From positions 1 through 64,000 of the forward strand of contig CAYONP010000001.1 of assembly GCA_964405335.1 (NCBI GenBank): a DNA stretch of 64,000 nt. The letters run 5' to 3'. Of the stretch, positions 16,053 through 24,738 are shown piece by piece. The translations under genes and the position numbers were made by a program. Positions within the stretch are counted from its first letter, which is position 1, and each line of letters opens with the position of its first letter. Source of the stretch: CAYONP01 sp964405335. Its GTDB lineage: Bacteria > Armatimonadota > UBA10988. The notes beneath the pieces were generated by a model. It saw nothing but the letters and a program-made list of their open reading frames with translations, did no database searches and was not told the DNA's origin.

Positions 16053-16832
16053 CTACCCGCCGACGTGGGTCACCGCGCTCAGGGCCTGGTACTCGTCGTC
16101 GCTGACCAGCTCGCGGTGCAGCATCCGGCCGTCGCGCCAGGTCGAGCGCCAGACACGCACCCGGCAGCCGGCCCGCCCCGGCCGCACACGCTGCTGCACC
16201 GCGGTGGCCAGATGCCGGTCGAAGCGGACCAGCGGCGGGCCGCTGGTCACCGCTACCGTTTCGGCCTCGATCCGCTGTTCGACGAGCGGCCGCTGCGTCG
16301 ACCAGAGCCGCACCGTCAGTCGGTCGTCGGTGATGCCGGCGGTGATCCGGACCGGCGCGGCGAACGGATTGGTCAGCCGTAAGTCGGCCACCCCCTGGGC
16401 AACCGCCGCGTCGCGCCCGGGCGGCGCGTAGTGCGGCAGCCAGAGGTGGTGATCGCGCTCGACCACGGTCAGGCCGGCGCCCAGCGCGGCGGCATAAAGC
16501 GTGGTGCTGACCTGGCAGACACCGCCGCCGTCGGCGACCACCATCTCGCCGCCGTAGCTCACCGGCGCCGGCCGGTAGCCGCGGCCGCGGGTCCACGGAC
16601 CGACCCGCCGGTTGAAGCTGAACTCCTCGCCCGGCGCGATCACGGCGCCGTCGATCGCCGCCGCCGCCAGCCGGGCGTTGTGGCGCTGACCGTCGCTCCG
16701 GCCGTCGAGCGGCGTGACGTAGTTGCCCAGCTCGGTCTCGGAGCCCGGCCGCGAGGCCAACAGCAGCGCCGCCGCGGCCAGGCCGAGCCAGACCGCGCCG
16801 AGGAGCCGCGCGCCCCGGGTCGTATCGCTCAT
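16053..16832 (-). CDS. VanW family protein
   Basis: A 259-residue membrane-anchored protein: one helix (about 10-26), then a VanW domain with LDGRSDGQRHNARLAAAAID, APGEEFSFNRRVGPWT and GGGVCQVSTTLYAAAL. The VanW domain is found in vancomycin-resistance clusters and in many envelope proteins; its activity is unknown, though peptidoglycan binding or modification is suspected. It overlaps the alpha-2-macroglobulin stop by 4 nt (ATGA), so the two are translationally coupled and may act together in the periplasm. Confidence 0.9.
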   Translation of the reverse strand: MSDTTRGARLLGAVWLGLAAAALLLASRPGSETELGNYVTPLDGRSDGQRHNARLAAAAIDGAVIAPGEEFSFNRRVGPWTRGRGYRPAPVSYGGEMVVADGGGVCQVSTTLYAAALGAGLTVVERDHHLWLPHYAPPGRDAAVAQGVADLRLTNPFAAPVRITAGITDDRLTVRLWSTQRPLVEQRIEAETVAVTSGPPLVRFDRHLATAVQQRVRPGRAGCRVRVWRSTWRDGRMLHRELVSDDEYQALSAVTHVGG

Positions 16833-19800
16833 CGGATGACCAACACGGCCGGCTCGCCGGTGGCGTAGCGCTCCGGCTCGTACATCGGCTCGGCCCGCGG
16901 CGCCAAGGCGGTGTAACGGCCGGGATGCGCCGCGCGGAGCAGGTAGCGGACAGTGTAGGGGTGGTCGGCCTGGACCTCATCGTAGAAGAACGCGATCCGG
17001 TCGTCGCGCACGTCGCGCTCGCACCAGCCTCCCCACCAGCCGGGCTGATCCGAGTCTTGGGCGCTGTCGCCCGAGCGGCTGCGCACCTCGTTCGGCTCCA
17101 TCACCTCGCAGCCGGCGGGCAGCGGGTCCTCGATCACCAGGTACTGCTCGTGACGCTCGGACTCCAGGGTCAGGGTCACCCGCAGCACCGTGTCGCGCGC
17201 CACGGTGCCCCCCAGCTCGCGGTAGAGGAAGCCCGCCGGCGCGCGGCTGACGCGCTGATACTCGCGCCGGAGCGTCAGCCCGCCGCTCGATTGGGCCGGC
17301 AGTTCGACCTCGCTGACCACCGGCATGCGGGCGCCGATCAGGTAGCGCAACGCGCCGCGGCCGACGAAGCCCAGCTCGACCCGGTTCGGGCCCGGGCGGA
17401 GCAGCTCAGCGGCCACGGTGTAGCTCGCCCCCGGGCCGCGATGGGTCTCGCGATTGAACAGGTACTCGGACAACGGCGTACCGTTGACGGCCACCTCGAG
17501 CCGGCCCTCGGCCAGCTCATCGCCCGAGCGCGAGAGCGCCTCGCACAGCGCGGCGACGGCGACGGCGGTCTCGCGCGTGGTCCGCCAACCGTGGCCGTCA
17601 AATCTGAGGTTCAGCTCGTCGACCAGCGCCATCACCCGCGGACTCGCGCCTTCGGCGGCAACGAGCGCGCGCAGCGCCCAGGCCAGGCCGCCAACTCCGC
17701 TCCGGCTCCGTGGCTGCTTGTTCAGCCGGCGCAGGCACTGAGCCTCGGCCCGGCGCGCGTCGGCCGGCCGGCGCGCGGCGCGAGCGGCCAGCGCCAGCCG
17801 CGCCGACTGCTCGGCGCGCACCTGCGGTGACTTGCTGCGGAACAGCGCCTCCCACACCGGCGGGCTCACCGGGCGCCCGCCGCGGGCGAGGGCGAGCAGC
17901 ACGAAAGTCTCGTCGATCGACCAGCGACGGAGCCCGGGCCGGTGCCCGGCGAGCCGCTCGGCCAGCGCGTCGAGCCCGCTCTCGATCACCGCCCCCGGCA
18001 CCTCGTGGCCCTGCTCGCGCGCGGTGAGCAGGCCGTCGAGCGCGTAGGCGCTCATCCAGTCGTCGCTGCGCGAAGTCTCCCACCAGCCCCAGGAGCCGTC
18101 GCGGTGCTGCATCCGCCGCAGGCGCAAGATGCCGCGCTGAACCGCCTCGTCGGCCCGGCGGCGGTCGGCCTCGCTCGCCGGCCGCCAGCCCAGCTCACGC
18201 CAGGCCCGCTGCGCGGCGAGGACGCCGAGCAGACGGCTGGTGGTCTGCTCGACGCAGCCGTAGGGGTAACCGATCAGCCCGTCGACAGCCTGCAGCACCG
18301 AACCGGCGACGGTCGGCGCGACGTGGATGCGCAGGATGGTCTTCTCGAGCGCGGTGCCGTCGGGGATGAGCAGCTCCTCGACCAGCGGCTCGCCGGCCGA
18401 CAGCTTGCCGTGGCGGACCAGGCGCTGCCAGACGGCCTTCGGCTGGAGCGGGATGGTCCGCTCGTGCGCGTCGCGCAGGTCGCCGCTGACCGCCGTGACG
18501 CGGGCGACCACGTCGTGCGCCCGTGGCGCATCAGCGAGCCAGGTGAGGTTGGCCCGCGCGCCCGACTCGAGGGTCACGCGCTGGTCGGCCGCCTCGCGCA
18601 GGGCGAGGTTCGGGGCGTCGAGCCCGACCGCGACCTCGCGCCGCTCGCCCGATTCGTTGTGCACCGCCGCGGTGATCTGGACGGTGTCGCCGCCGGTCAG
18701 GAAGCGCGGTGTCTCGAGGCGGACCATCAGCGGCAGATTGACCAGCACCTGCGCCCGGCCGAAGCCGATGCTGGTGTCGCGCGCGTGGGCAATCGCCGTC
18801 GCGCGCCAGCGGCCAAGATTGTCGGGCAGCGGCAGCTCGACGGTGACCGAGCCGTCGGCGCCGGTGAGCAGGTTCGGCTCCCACAGCGCGGTGTCGGGGA
18901 AGTGGCGCCGGATCTCGCCGCCTTCGTCCTTGCCGGCGGTGTAGTAGTAGGGCGTGGCGCTGAAGAAGGTGATCACATGGTTGTAGTTCCAGCCCCAGAA
19001 GGCGGTCACCGCGCGTTGCGGCTGCTCCTCGCGCATGGCGAAGATGCTCTCATCGACCACGGCGAGCGAAACCTCGGCGTCGACCGGCATGCCCTCGTGC
19101 CGGCAGTCGATGCGGAAGGCAACCACCTCGCGCGGCCGGGCGTGGGGCCGGCTGGCGCTGACGGTGACGTCGATCAGCTTCGCTCGCAGGTCGCAGGGCA
19201 GGTCGCGCTGCGCCTGGTGCAGCTCTTTGTCGCGCACGGTCGCCGCGGCGATGGTGCCGTTCGGCACGTCGGCGTCGCCGACGGCAAACCGGGCGTCGGC
19301 GGTGCGGCCGGCGGCCGCCACGACCTGCGCCTCGGAGAGGTAGCGGCCCTCGTGGGTGAACAGCACAAACCCGCCGTCGAGCGGCGTGGTGGCGCGCGCA
19401 ACGGCCGTTTCGCCCGAGCGGTAGCGCGGTGATTCGAGCCGTAGATCGAGCGACTCCGCCGGCTCATAGCCCGGCACCGAGCCGTGCTGGTCGCTGACCC
19501 AGCAGTCGGTCGAGTCGATTAGCTGCCGCCCGCCGGAGTCGCGCGCGACGGCAACATAGACCCACTCGCCCGGTTGCGGCGGCAGCACGGTCACCGTGGC
19601 CGTGCCGTCGGCGCCGGTGGTCAGCGCGTCGTCGTCGCCGCGGCGGACGATCTGCCTCGGCCGCGACGAATAGCCCGGTCCGACTGGCGGGCGGCGCGAC
19701 ACGAACGGGCCGTCGGGCACCGTCGGATAGACCCAGTGCCACCGGCCGTCGCGCTGGACCGCCGCGTCGGGCTTCCAGTAGCGGCGGAAGCTGAGCAGCT

Positions 19801-21709
19801 CGAGCTCCTGCCCGGCCACCGGCTTGCCCTCGGGACCGGTGACCTCGACCGTCAGCTCGACCGGATCGTGCTTGCCCAGCCAGGTGTCGTCGGCCCAGCA
19901 GCGGACCGCAAAGTCGCCGGGCAGCACCTCGACCGAGGCGACCGAGCGCTCCTGCCGGCCGGTGCCGTCGGCGACCTGAAACTCGGCGTCGAGCCGGTAG
20001 CCCGGCGTCGGCAACGGGATCGTCGGCTGGCCGTCGGGCTGCCGGCCGGGCAGCTCGTGGACCTCGGGGATGAACCGGCCCAGCGGCACGCTGACGGCCA
20101 GTCGGCCAGCTTCGTCGAGCCGCCCGTTGCCGGCCAGCACCTCCATGCCGTAGCCGAACTCCTGCGTGCCCTGACTGGCGCGGTAGAACTCGTCGATCCA
20201 AGGCGCGTCGTCGTCCCAGTCGTGGTCGCGGTGATAGTGGTACGACCAGCGCTCTGAGCGGCGCAGGCTGTAACTCACCTCGCCGAAGCCGACCGGCGAG
20301 CCGAAGTAGTACTCAGCGCCGACGGAGAAAACCGCCGCGGATTCGGCTGTCAGCTCGCCGTCCGGCGCGGTGGCGGTGACCTTGTACTCGGGCTTGAGGT
20401 AAGCGGCGACCTCGAGGTTCTGGTACGCCGAGGCCTCGCCGACCTTGGCGCTCAGGCTCCACTCGCCGGTGAAGGCCTCCTCGGGAATGGCAAAGTCGAG
20501 CGCGAACGAACCCCATTCGTTGGTCACGCCGGCGAGTTGACTGACCATCTGCCCGCGCCCGTCGCGCACGGTCAGCGTGACCGGCTGCGGAGGCGGGACG
20601 GCGTAGCCCGACTCGGTCCGGTCGCGCGCGATGCCCTTGACCCAGACACGGTGGCCGGGCCGGTAGATCGGCCGGTCGGTGTAGAGGTGGATCGCCCGCG
20701 TCTCGTCGTCCCACCAGCCGGCGTGGCAGAGGACCAGCGCCTGATGGGCGCCGTCGCGGGCGAGCACGACGTGGCTGTCGGCGCTGGGGTCGGTGGGCAG
20801 CAGGGTGGCCAGGCCATCGAGGTCGGTCGTGGCGACGGCTTGCCTGCCGGCTCCGTCGCGGTCCCACAGCTCGACCGCCACGCCCGCCCGCGGCGCGCCG
20901 CTGCGCAGGTCGCAGACGTAGGCAATCAGCCTGCGCCGATCGGACTTCACCACCGCGCCAAGGTCGGTCACCTGGAAGGTGAAGCGCTGGCTCAGTCGAT
21001 CGACGGCGAGGTTGATCAGATAGGCGCCGGGCTGCTGCGGCGGGAGCTTGAGGTAGCGGACGAAGTCGCCGGAGTCGCCCTCGGCGGCGGGAATATCGAT
21101 GGTGAAGCTGGAGACGCGGGTGAGGTAGGGCGCCAGGTCGTCCAGCCCGCGTCGGCCGATCGACGAGCCCCAGGCGTCGAACCAGCGGGCACCGCCGTTG
21201 TCGACCAGCATTCGGTCGAGGTCGACGCGATCGACGGTGATCAGACCGACGGCGTTGCGCACGGTGCCGTGGATGCCGACCGACGGCTCCTCGTCGGTGG
21301 TGTAGACCCGCTCGGGCGAGAAGATCTCGAGCCGGCCCGCCCAGCTTGATGGTCTGGGCATGACCAGGTTCAGCTCGCCGAGTTCGCCCTCGACCAGCTC
21401 CAGCGTCGCCGGCGTGCAGCGGTCGGCACGCCACTCGGCTTCCAGCTCCAGCAGGCCGGGCTCGGCGATCAGCTCGAACCGCCCGTCGCGGTCGGTCTCG
21501 GTGGCGAAGGTGCGCCCACCGTCGATTGCCCGGGCGACCACCGTCGCGCCGAACAACGGGCGGTAGTTGTGGGCCAACACCGTGCCGCGGACCGTGGCCA
21601 CCGGCGGCGACTGCGCGATGAGCACCACGCCGAGCAGCAGCGCGTAGAGCGCCGCGCCGGCCAACCAGGGCAGGCGGATGCCGCCGTAACGGGTAGGCGG
21701 GCGGTTCAT
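16829..21709 (-). CDS. Bacterial alpha-2-macroglobulin with thioester
   Basis: A 1626-residue periplasmic protein anchored by one N-terminal helix (about 12-33). A carboxypeptidase-regulatory-like beta domain follows (about 38-110), then a series of macroglobulin domains with VYTTDEEPSVGIHG, IYRPGHRVWVKG and AYLKPEYKV motifs, and a central NLGRWRATAIAHA segment. The thioester motif is GCVEQ (Cys1152), followed by an alpha-helical toroid. Such proteins trap proteases that reach the periplasm. The classical partner PbpC is absent; instead the gene is overlapped by a polytopic membrane protein upstream and VanW downstream. The ATG at 21709 overlaps the upstream stop; a longer reading to 21814 is not supported. 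Confidence 0.92.
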   Translation of the reverse strand: MNRPPTRYGGIRLPWLAGAALYALLLGVVLIAQSPPVATVRGTVLAHNYRPLFGATVVARAIDGGRTFATETDRDGRFELIAEPGLLELEAEWRADRCTPATLELVEGELGELNLVMPRPSSWAGRLEIFSPERVYTTDEEPSVGIHGTVRNAVGLITVDRVDLDRMLVDNGGARWFDAWGSSIGRRGLDDLAPYLTRVSSFTIDIPAAEGDSGDFVRYLKLPPQQPGAYLINLAVDRLSQRFTFQVTDLGAVVKSDRRRLIAYVCDLRSGAPRAGVAVELWDRDGAGRQAVATTDLDGLATLLPTDPSADSHVVLARDGAHQALVLCHAGWWDDETRAIHLYTDRPIYRPGHRVWVKGIARDRTESGYAVPPPQPVTLTVRDGRGQMVSQLAGVTNEWGSFALDFAIPEEAFTGEWSLSAKVGEASAYQNLEVAAYLKPEYKVTATAPDGELTAESAAVFSVGAEYYFGSPVGFGEVSYSLRRSERWSYHYHRDHDWDDDAPWIDEFYRASQGTQEFGYGMEVLAGNGRLDEAGRLAVSVPLGRFIPEVHELPGRQPDGQPTIPLPTPGYRLDAEFQVADGTGRQERSVASVEVLPGDFAVRCWADDTWLGKHDPVELTVEVTGPEGKPVAGQELELLSFRRYWKPDAAVQRDGRWHWVYPTVPDGPFVSRRPPVGPGYSSRPRQIVRRGDDDALTTGADGTATVTVLPPQPGEWVYVAVARDSGGRQLIDSTDCWVSDQHGSVPGYEPAESLDLRLESPRYRSGETAVARATTPLDGGFVLFTHEGRYLSEAQVVAAAGRTADARFAVGDADVPNGTIAAATVRDKELHQAQRDLPCDLRAKLIDVTVSASRPHARPREVVAFRIDCRHEGMPVDAEVSLAVVDESIFAMREEQPQRAVTAFWGWNYNHVITFFSATPYYYTAGKDEGGEIRRHFPDTALWEPNLLTGADGSVTVELPLPDNLGRWRATAIAHARDTSIGFGRAQVLVNLPLMVRLETPRFLTGGDTVQITAAVHNESGERREVAVGLDAPNLALREAADQRVTLESGARANLTWLADAPRAHDVVARVTAVSGDLRDAHERTIPLQPKAVWQRLVRHGKLSAGEPLVEELLIPDGTALEKTILRIHVAPTVAGSVLQAVDGLIGYPYGCVEQTTSRLLGVLAAQRAWRELGWRPASEADRRRADEAVQRGILRLRRMQHRDGSWGWWETSRSDDWMSAYALDGLLTAREQGHEVPGAVIESGLDALAERLAGHRPGLRRWSIDETFVLLALARGGRPVSPPVWEALFRSKSPQVRAEQSARLALAARAARRPADARRAEAQCLRRLNKQPRSRSGVGGLAWALRALVAAEGASPRVMALVDELNLRFDGHGWRTTRETAVAVAALCEALSRSGDELAEGRLEVAVNGTPLSEYLFNRETHRGPGASYTVAAELLRPGPNRVELGFVGRGALRYLIGARMPVVSEVELPAQSSGGLTLRREYQRVSRAPAGFLYRELGGTVARDTVLRVTLTLESERHEQYLVIEDPLPAGCEVMEPNEVRSRSGDSAQDSDQPGWWGGWCERDVRDDRIAFFYDEVQADHPYTVRYLLRAAHPGRYTALAPRAEPMYEPERYATGEPAVLVIR

Positions 21710-23121
21710 GTCACGCCTCCGTCCGCCGGCGCGCGGCCGGGCCGGACGACTAGATACGGCGCCAGGAGCAGGAGCAGAATCGCCAAGGCGATCAGCTTGG
21801 CCGCGCGCGACCACTGCCCGAGCCGGGCCATCGACTCGGCCACCGGCGGCGCGGTCACCGCCAGCAAGGCATAGGCGGCCGGCAGCCGGTCGAGCCAGGT
21901 GCGCGAGCGTGCGGGCAGCTCACTGAGCAGCGGCGCCAGAGCGAGGAGACAGATCGGCCCGACCAGCCCGGCGGCGACCACGCCGCTGACCGCCCGCTCT
22001 CGCCAGAGCAGGACCGCCAGCAGCGCCGGCGCGGCCACCGCCAGCGCCGAGGCGGCCAGCAGGCCGAGCTCGGCCACGCCGCGATCGACCCGCACCGCCA
22101 GCGGGCCGGCCAAGAGTGGGCCGACCAGCCCGAGCAGCAGGGCGACCAACACCGGGTCAAGGTAGAGATCGGCCGCGCCGGCGCGCGCGGCCTGCTCGTA
22201 GAAGAGACGAATCATCACCCATCCGCACAGCGCCGCGGCGCCGCAGCGCCAGGCGAGCGGCGGTTCGTCGTCGCCCGGCAGGCAGCCCATCGCGGCGAAG
22301 GCCAGCCCGGCCAGCGCCAGCCCCAGCCCGCGGCCGACGGCGAAGGCCAGCGCACCTGTGCCGACCAGAATGAGCGCCGCGACCACGCCGTCGCGCAGCC
22401 GCAGGGCGAGCTCGCCCTCGGCCGGCCGCAGCGCGCGCAGCAGGCCGGCGGCGGCCAGGCCGAACAGTGGCGCCGGCCAGAGCGCCTCGCGCAGGTGGGC
22501 AAAACGGCAGACGGCCAGGCTGAGCGCGGCGATGAGGGCCATCACCAGCAGCGGCAGCGCCGCGGCGAGCCGGCCGCGGAAGGGCGACAACCCGGCCAGC
22601 GCCACGGCCGCGGCCAAGGCCAGATAGGGCGCCACGAACGGAGCCAGGGCCGCGCTGCGCGAGGCGCCGAAGGCGGTGGCCACCGCGGTGGTGCTGAGCA
22701 GCGCGGCGGCGGCGAATGGCCGCCCGCGGTCGGCGCGCTCGGGCAGCTCGACCGACCAACCGACCAGCCAGGCGCCGAACGCCACGCCCGAGGCCGCCGG
22801 CAGGGCAACGGCATAGTCATGCAGCGCCAGCATCAGCCCGGCGACGGCCGCCAGCGCCGCCGACGCCGCGGGCCGGTCGAAGATCACCGCGGCCAGCATC
22901 GCCAGGCCGCCGCCGAGCAACCCCAGCGCGAACGGCCCGACCGGCGGCCGGCCCACGGCGATCAGCAGGCAGGCCGCCAGCAGCGCCGCGCCGCGGCCGA
23001 GCCGCACCACGGGCCGCTCGGCAGCCAGCGGCGCCCTCTCGACCAGCGAGCCGAGCAGCACGAGCAGGGCCAGAACGACGCCGAACAGCACCCGTAGCTC
23101 GCCCGCCGCGAGACCGAACAT
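21706..23121 (-). CDS. Polytopic membrane protein of unknown function
   Basis: A 471-residue protein made almost entirely of hydrophobic Ala/Leu/Gly-rich helices, about fourteen by eye, joined by short Arg-rich loops. I recognise no family motif. The ATG at 23121 has GGGGGG about 6 nt upstream. The stop overlaps the start of the alpha-2-macroglobulin gene by 4 nt, so the two products are probably made together; it may be the membrane partner of that protein, but that is inference. Confidence 0.65.
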   Translation of the reverse strand: MFGLAAGELRVLFGVVLALLVLLGSLVERAPLAAERPVVRLGRGAALLAACLLIAVGRPPVGPFALGLLGGGLAMLAAVIFDRPAASAALAAVAGLMLALHDYAVALPAASGVAFGAWLVGWSVELPERADRGRPFAAAALLSTTAVATAFGASRSAALAPFVAPYLALAAAVALAGLSPFRGRLAAALPLLVMALIAALSLAVCRFAHLREALWPAPLFGLAAAGLLRALRPAEGELALRLRDGVVAALILVGTGALAFAVGRGLGLALAGLAFAAMGCLPGDDEPPLAWRCGAAALCGWVMIRLFYEQAARAGAADLYLDPVLVALLLGLVGPLLAGPLAVRVDRGVAELGLLAASALAVAAPALLAVLLWRERAVSGVVAAGLVGPICLLALAPLLSELPARSRTWLDRLPAAYALLAVTAPPVAESMARLGQWSRAAKLIALAILLLLLAPYLVVRPGRAPADGGVT

Positions 23122-23144
23122 GGCCGTCCCCCCTCGTTTGTCGT

Positions 23145-23948
23145 CTATTCCACCGCCGGCGTCAAATCGCGCAGGCAGGTCGCCAGACGGGGCAGCTCGA
23201 CCAGCGCCTCGCACAGCCGCCAGACGGCATCGCCGCGCATCTCGTCGGTCACCTGTTGCGGGGTGAGCAGCTCGATCAGCTCATCGCGCAGGCGCGCCCA
23301 GTCGGCAAAGATGTCGTCGACCGGCGTGGCGCGCAGCTCGCCGGCGAAGTCCCGCAGCGCGGCGTCCAGCGCTTCGTCGTCGCCGCGATCCTCGACGATG
23401 CCGCCGATCTCGTCGTCGAGCATCGCCTCCCACTCGTCCGGCGGCTCGTCGAGCCCGTCGCGCAGCTCCTCGAGCAGATCGTCGGCCACCTCGGCGACCG
23501 GGTCGAGCGCCAGCACGGCCACCTGGTGCGGCTGCAGCACGGCGACCATCGCCCGGGCCGAGGGCAGGGCGGCGTCCCAGAGCAGCGAATCGTCGTCGTC
23601 CAAGTCGTCACCAGGCTGCAGCCCAAGCGCCTCGCGACGAGCGGCGTTAAGCCGCTGGAGCAGTTCGTCGGGCACGGCGCCGGTGGCCGCCACCGCGGCC
23701 CGGACCGCCAGCAGCGCGTCGTGCACCGCCGGTGCGTCGAGCCGCTCGCGAAGGCCGTCCATCGCCGTCGCGGCGGCCTCGGCCTGGGCTAGCCACTCGT
23801 CGAGCTGCGCGCTGGTCAGGCCGGCCGGGTGCAGCCAGTAGAGGAAGCGGATCTCCTGCTTCACCTGGTCGCGGCTCGGCGGCGCTTCGGCGGCCGCCCA
23901 GGCGGCCGGCAGCAGAATCAGGAGCACGGCGCTGGTCGGACGTCGCAT
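23145..23948 (-). CDS. Exported acidic protein of unknown function
   Basis: A 267-residue protein with a signal peptide (MRRPTSAVLLILLPAAWAAAEA) and a helical, Asp/Glu-rich mature part, including the run DDLDDDDSLLWD near residue 118. No catalytic motif is recognisable. ATG 23948 sits 4 nt after GGAGGG and is preferred to the GTG one codon upstream. The gene lies 15 nt after the RibD-like gene and 23 nt before the polytopic membrane protein, inside the alpha-2-macroglobulin string. Confidence 0.65.
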   Translation of the reverse strand: MRRPTSAVLLILLPAAWAAAEAPPSRDQVKQEIRFLYWLHPAGLTSAQLDEWLAQAEAAATAMDGLRERLDAPAVHDALLAVRAAVAATGAVPDELLQRLNAARREALGLQPGDDLDDDDSLLWDAALPSARAMVAVLQPHQVAVLALDPVAEVADDLLEELRDGLDEPPDEWEAMLDDEIGGIVEDRGDDEALDAALRDFAGELRATPVDDIFADWARLRDELIELLTPQQVTDEMRGDAVWRLCEALVELPRLATCLRDLTPAVE

Positions 23949-23963
23949 CACACCCTCCGGGCA

Positions 23964-24623
23964 TCACCAAGACAGGTCGTAACTCGCGAACAGACAGCCG
24001 TCAACCGCCGACCAGGCGGTCAGGCACAACCGCGCCGGCGCCGGCAGACCGTCGCCGTCGAGCCAGGTCGGCGCGGCGGCGCCGCCGAACAGCACCGGCG
24101 CCAGCGTCAGCTCGAGGCGATCGATCCGCCGCGCCGCGGCGAAGGCGGCATTCAACCGCCCGCCGCCGAGCAACACCACCTCGCTCAGGCCGGCGGCAGC
24201 GAGGCGGTCGAGCAGGCCGTCGACCGAGACCTCGGCGGCGCCGCAGCGCCAGACCTCGGCGAGGTGGCCGAACCGCTCGGCCATCCGCGGCGCAACGGCG
24301 TCGGTGGTGGCCACGATGCGCGGCACCGACTGCCGCGAGAAGAAGGGGAGGTCCGGCGAGAGCTCGCCGCCGGCGGTGACCAGGCAGGTGGTTGGCTGGG
24401 GCGGCAGGCCGCGCTCGGCGCGCTCGGCCAGCAGGCGTGGGTCGCGGATGGAGCGCGTGGTGCCATGCGCCCGGAGCGTGCCGGCGCCGAGGATGAGCAC
24501 GTCGGCCGCGGCGCAGCAGCGCTCGAGCCTGGCGGCGTCGGCGGCACCGAACCGGTGCGCCGTGCGCGCGACCGGCGCGATCTTCCCGTCGGCGCTCATC
24601 GCCGCGACCAGCGTGACCGGCAT
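23964..24623 (-). CDS. RibD C-terminal domain-type NADPH reductase
   Basis: A 219-residue dihydrofolate-reductase-fold protein of the RibD_C family. It starts with VTLVAAMSADGKIA, the usual first strand, and has LILGAGTLRAHGTTRS and GLSEVVLLGGGRLNAAF, which match the NADPH- and substrate-binding regions. Family members reduce 2,5-diamino-6-ribosylamino-pyrimidinone phosphate in riboflavin synthesis, but many stand-alone copies have other roles. No other rib gene is adjacent. ATG 24623 is chosen; an upstream promoter lies at 24640-24668. Confidence 0.8.
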   Translation of the reverse strand: MPVTLVAAMSADGKIAPVARTAHRFGAADAARLERCCAAADVLILGAGTLRAHGTTRSIRDPRLLAERAERGLPPQPTTCLVTAGGELSPDLPFFSRQSVPRIVATTDAVAPRMAERFGHLAEVWRCGAAEVSVDGLLDRLAAAGLSEVVLLGGGRLNAAFAAARRIDRLELTLAPVLFGGAAAPTWLDGDGLPAPARLCLTAWSAVDGCLFASYDLSW

Positions 24624-24639
24624 CGCCGCCTCCACACCC

Positions 24640-24668
24640 AGCCTAACGGCCTCGCCGACCGGCGGCAA
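24640..24668 (-). promoter_or_regulatory. Promoter of the RibD-like/alpha-2-macroglobulin gene string
   Basis: On the minus strand: -35 TTGCCG (24668-24663), 17-nt spacer, -10 TAGGCT (24645-24640). It precedes ATG 24623 by about 17 nt. It is the only good promoter I see upstream of the minus-strand genes down to 8860. A perfect 10-bp palindrome GGTTGCAACC lies farther upstream in the same divergent region (about 24687-24696). Confidence 0.55.
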
Positions 24669-24738
24669 GCCGCGCCTGGCAGATTGGTTGCAACCACGAC
24701 CGTCTTCGCAACGAGCATTCGTGCGCAGGGCAGTCCGG

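Noticed and set aside
24624..24738. FMN riboswitch before the RibD-like gene or cobalamin riboswitch before the B12 protein
   Set aside because: The 115-bp divergent region is too short for both and shows neither conserved core; only promoter-like and palindromic elements are visible.
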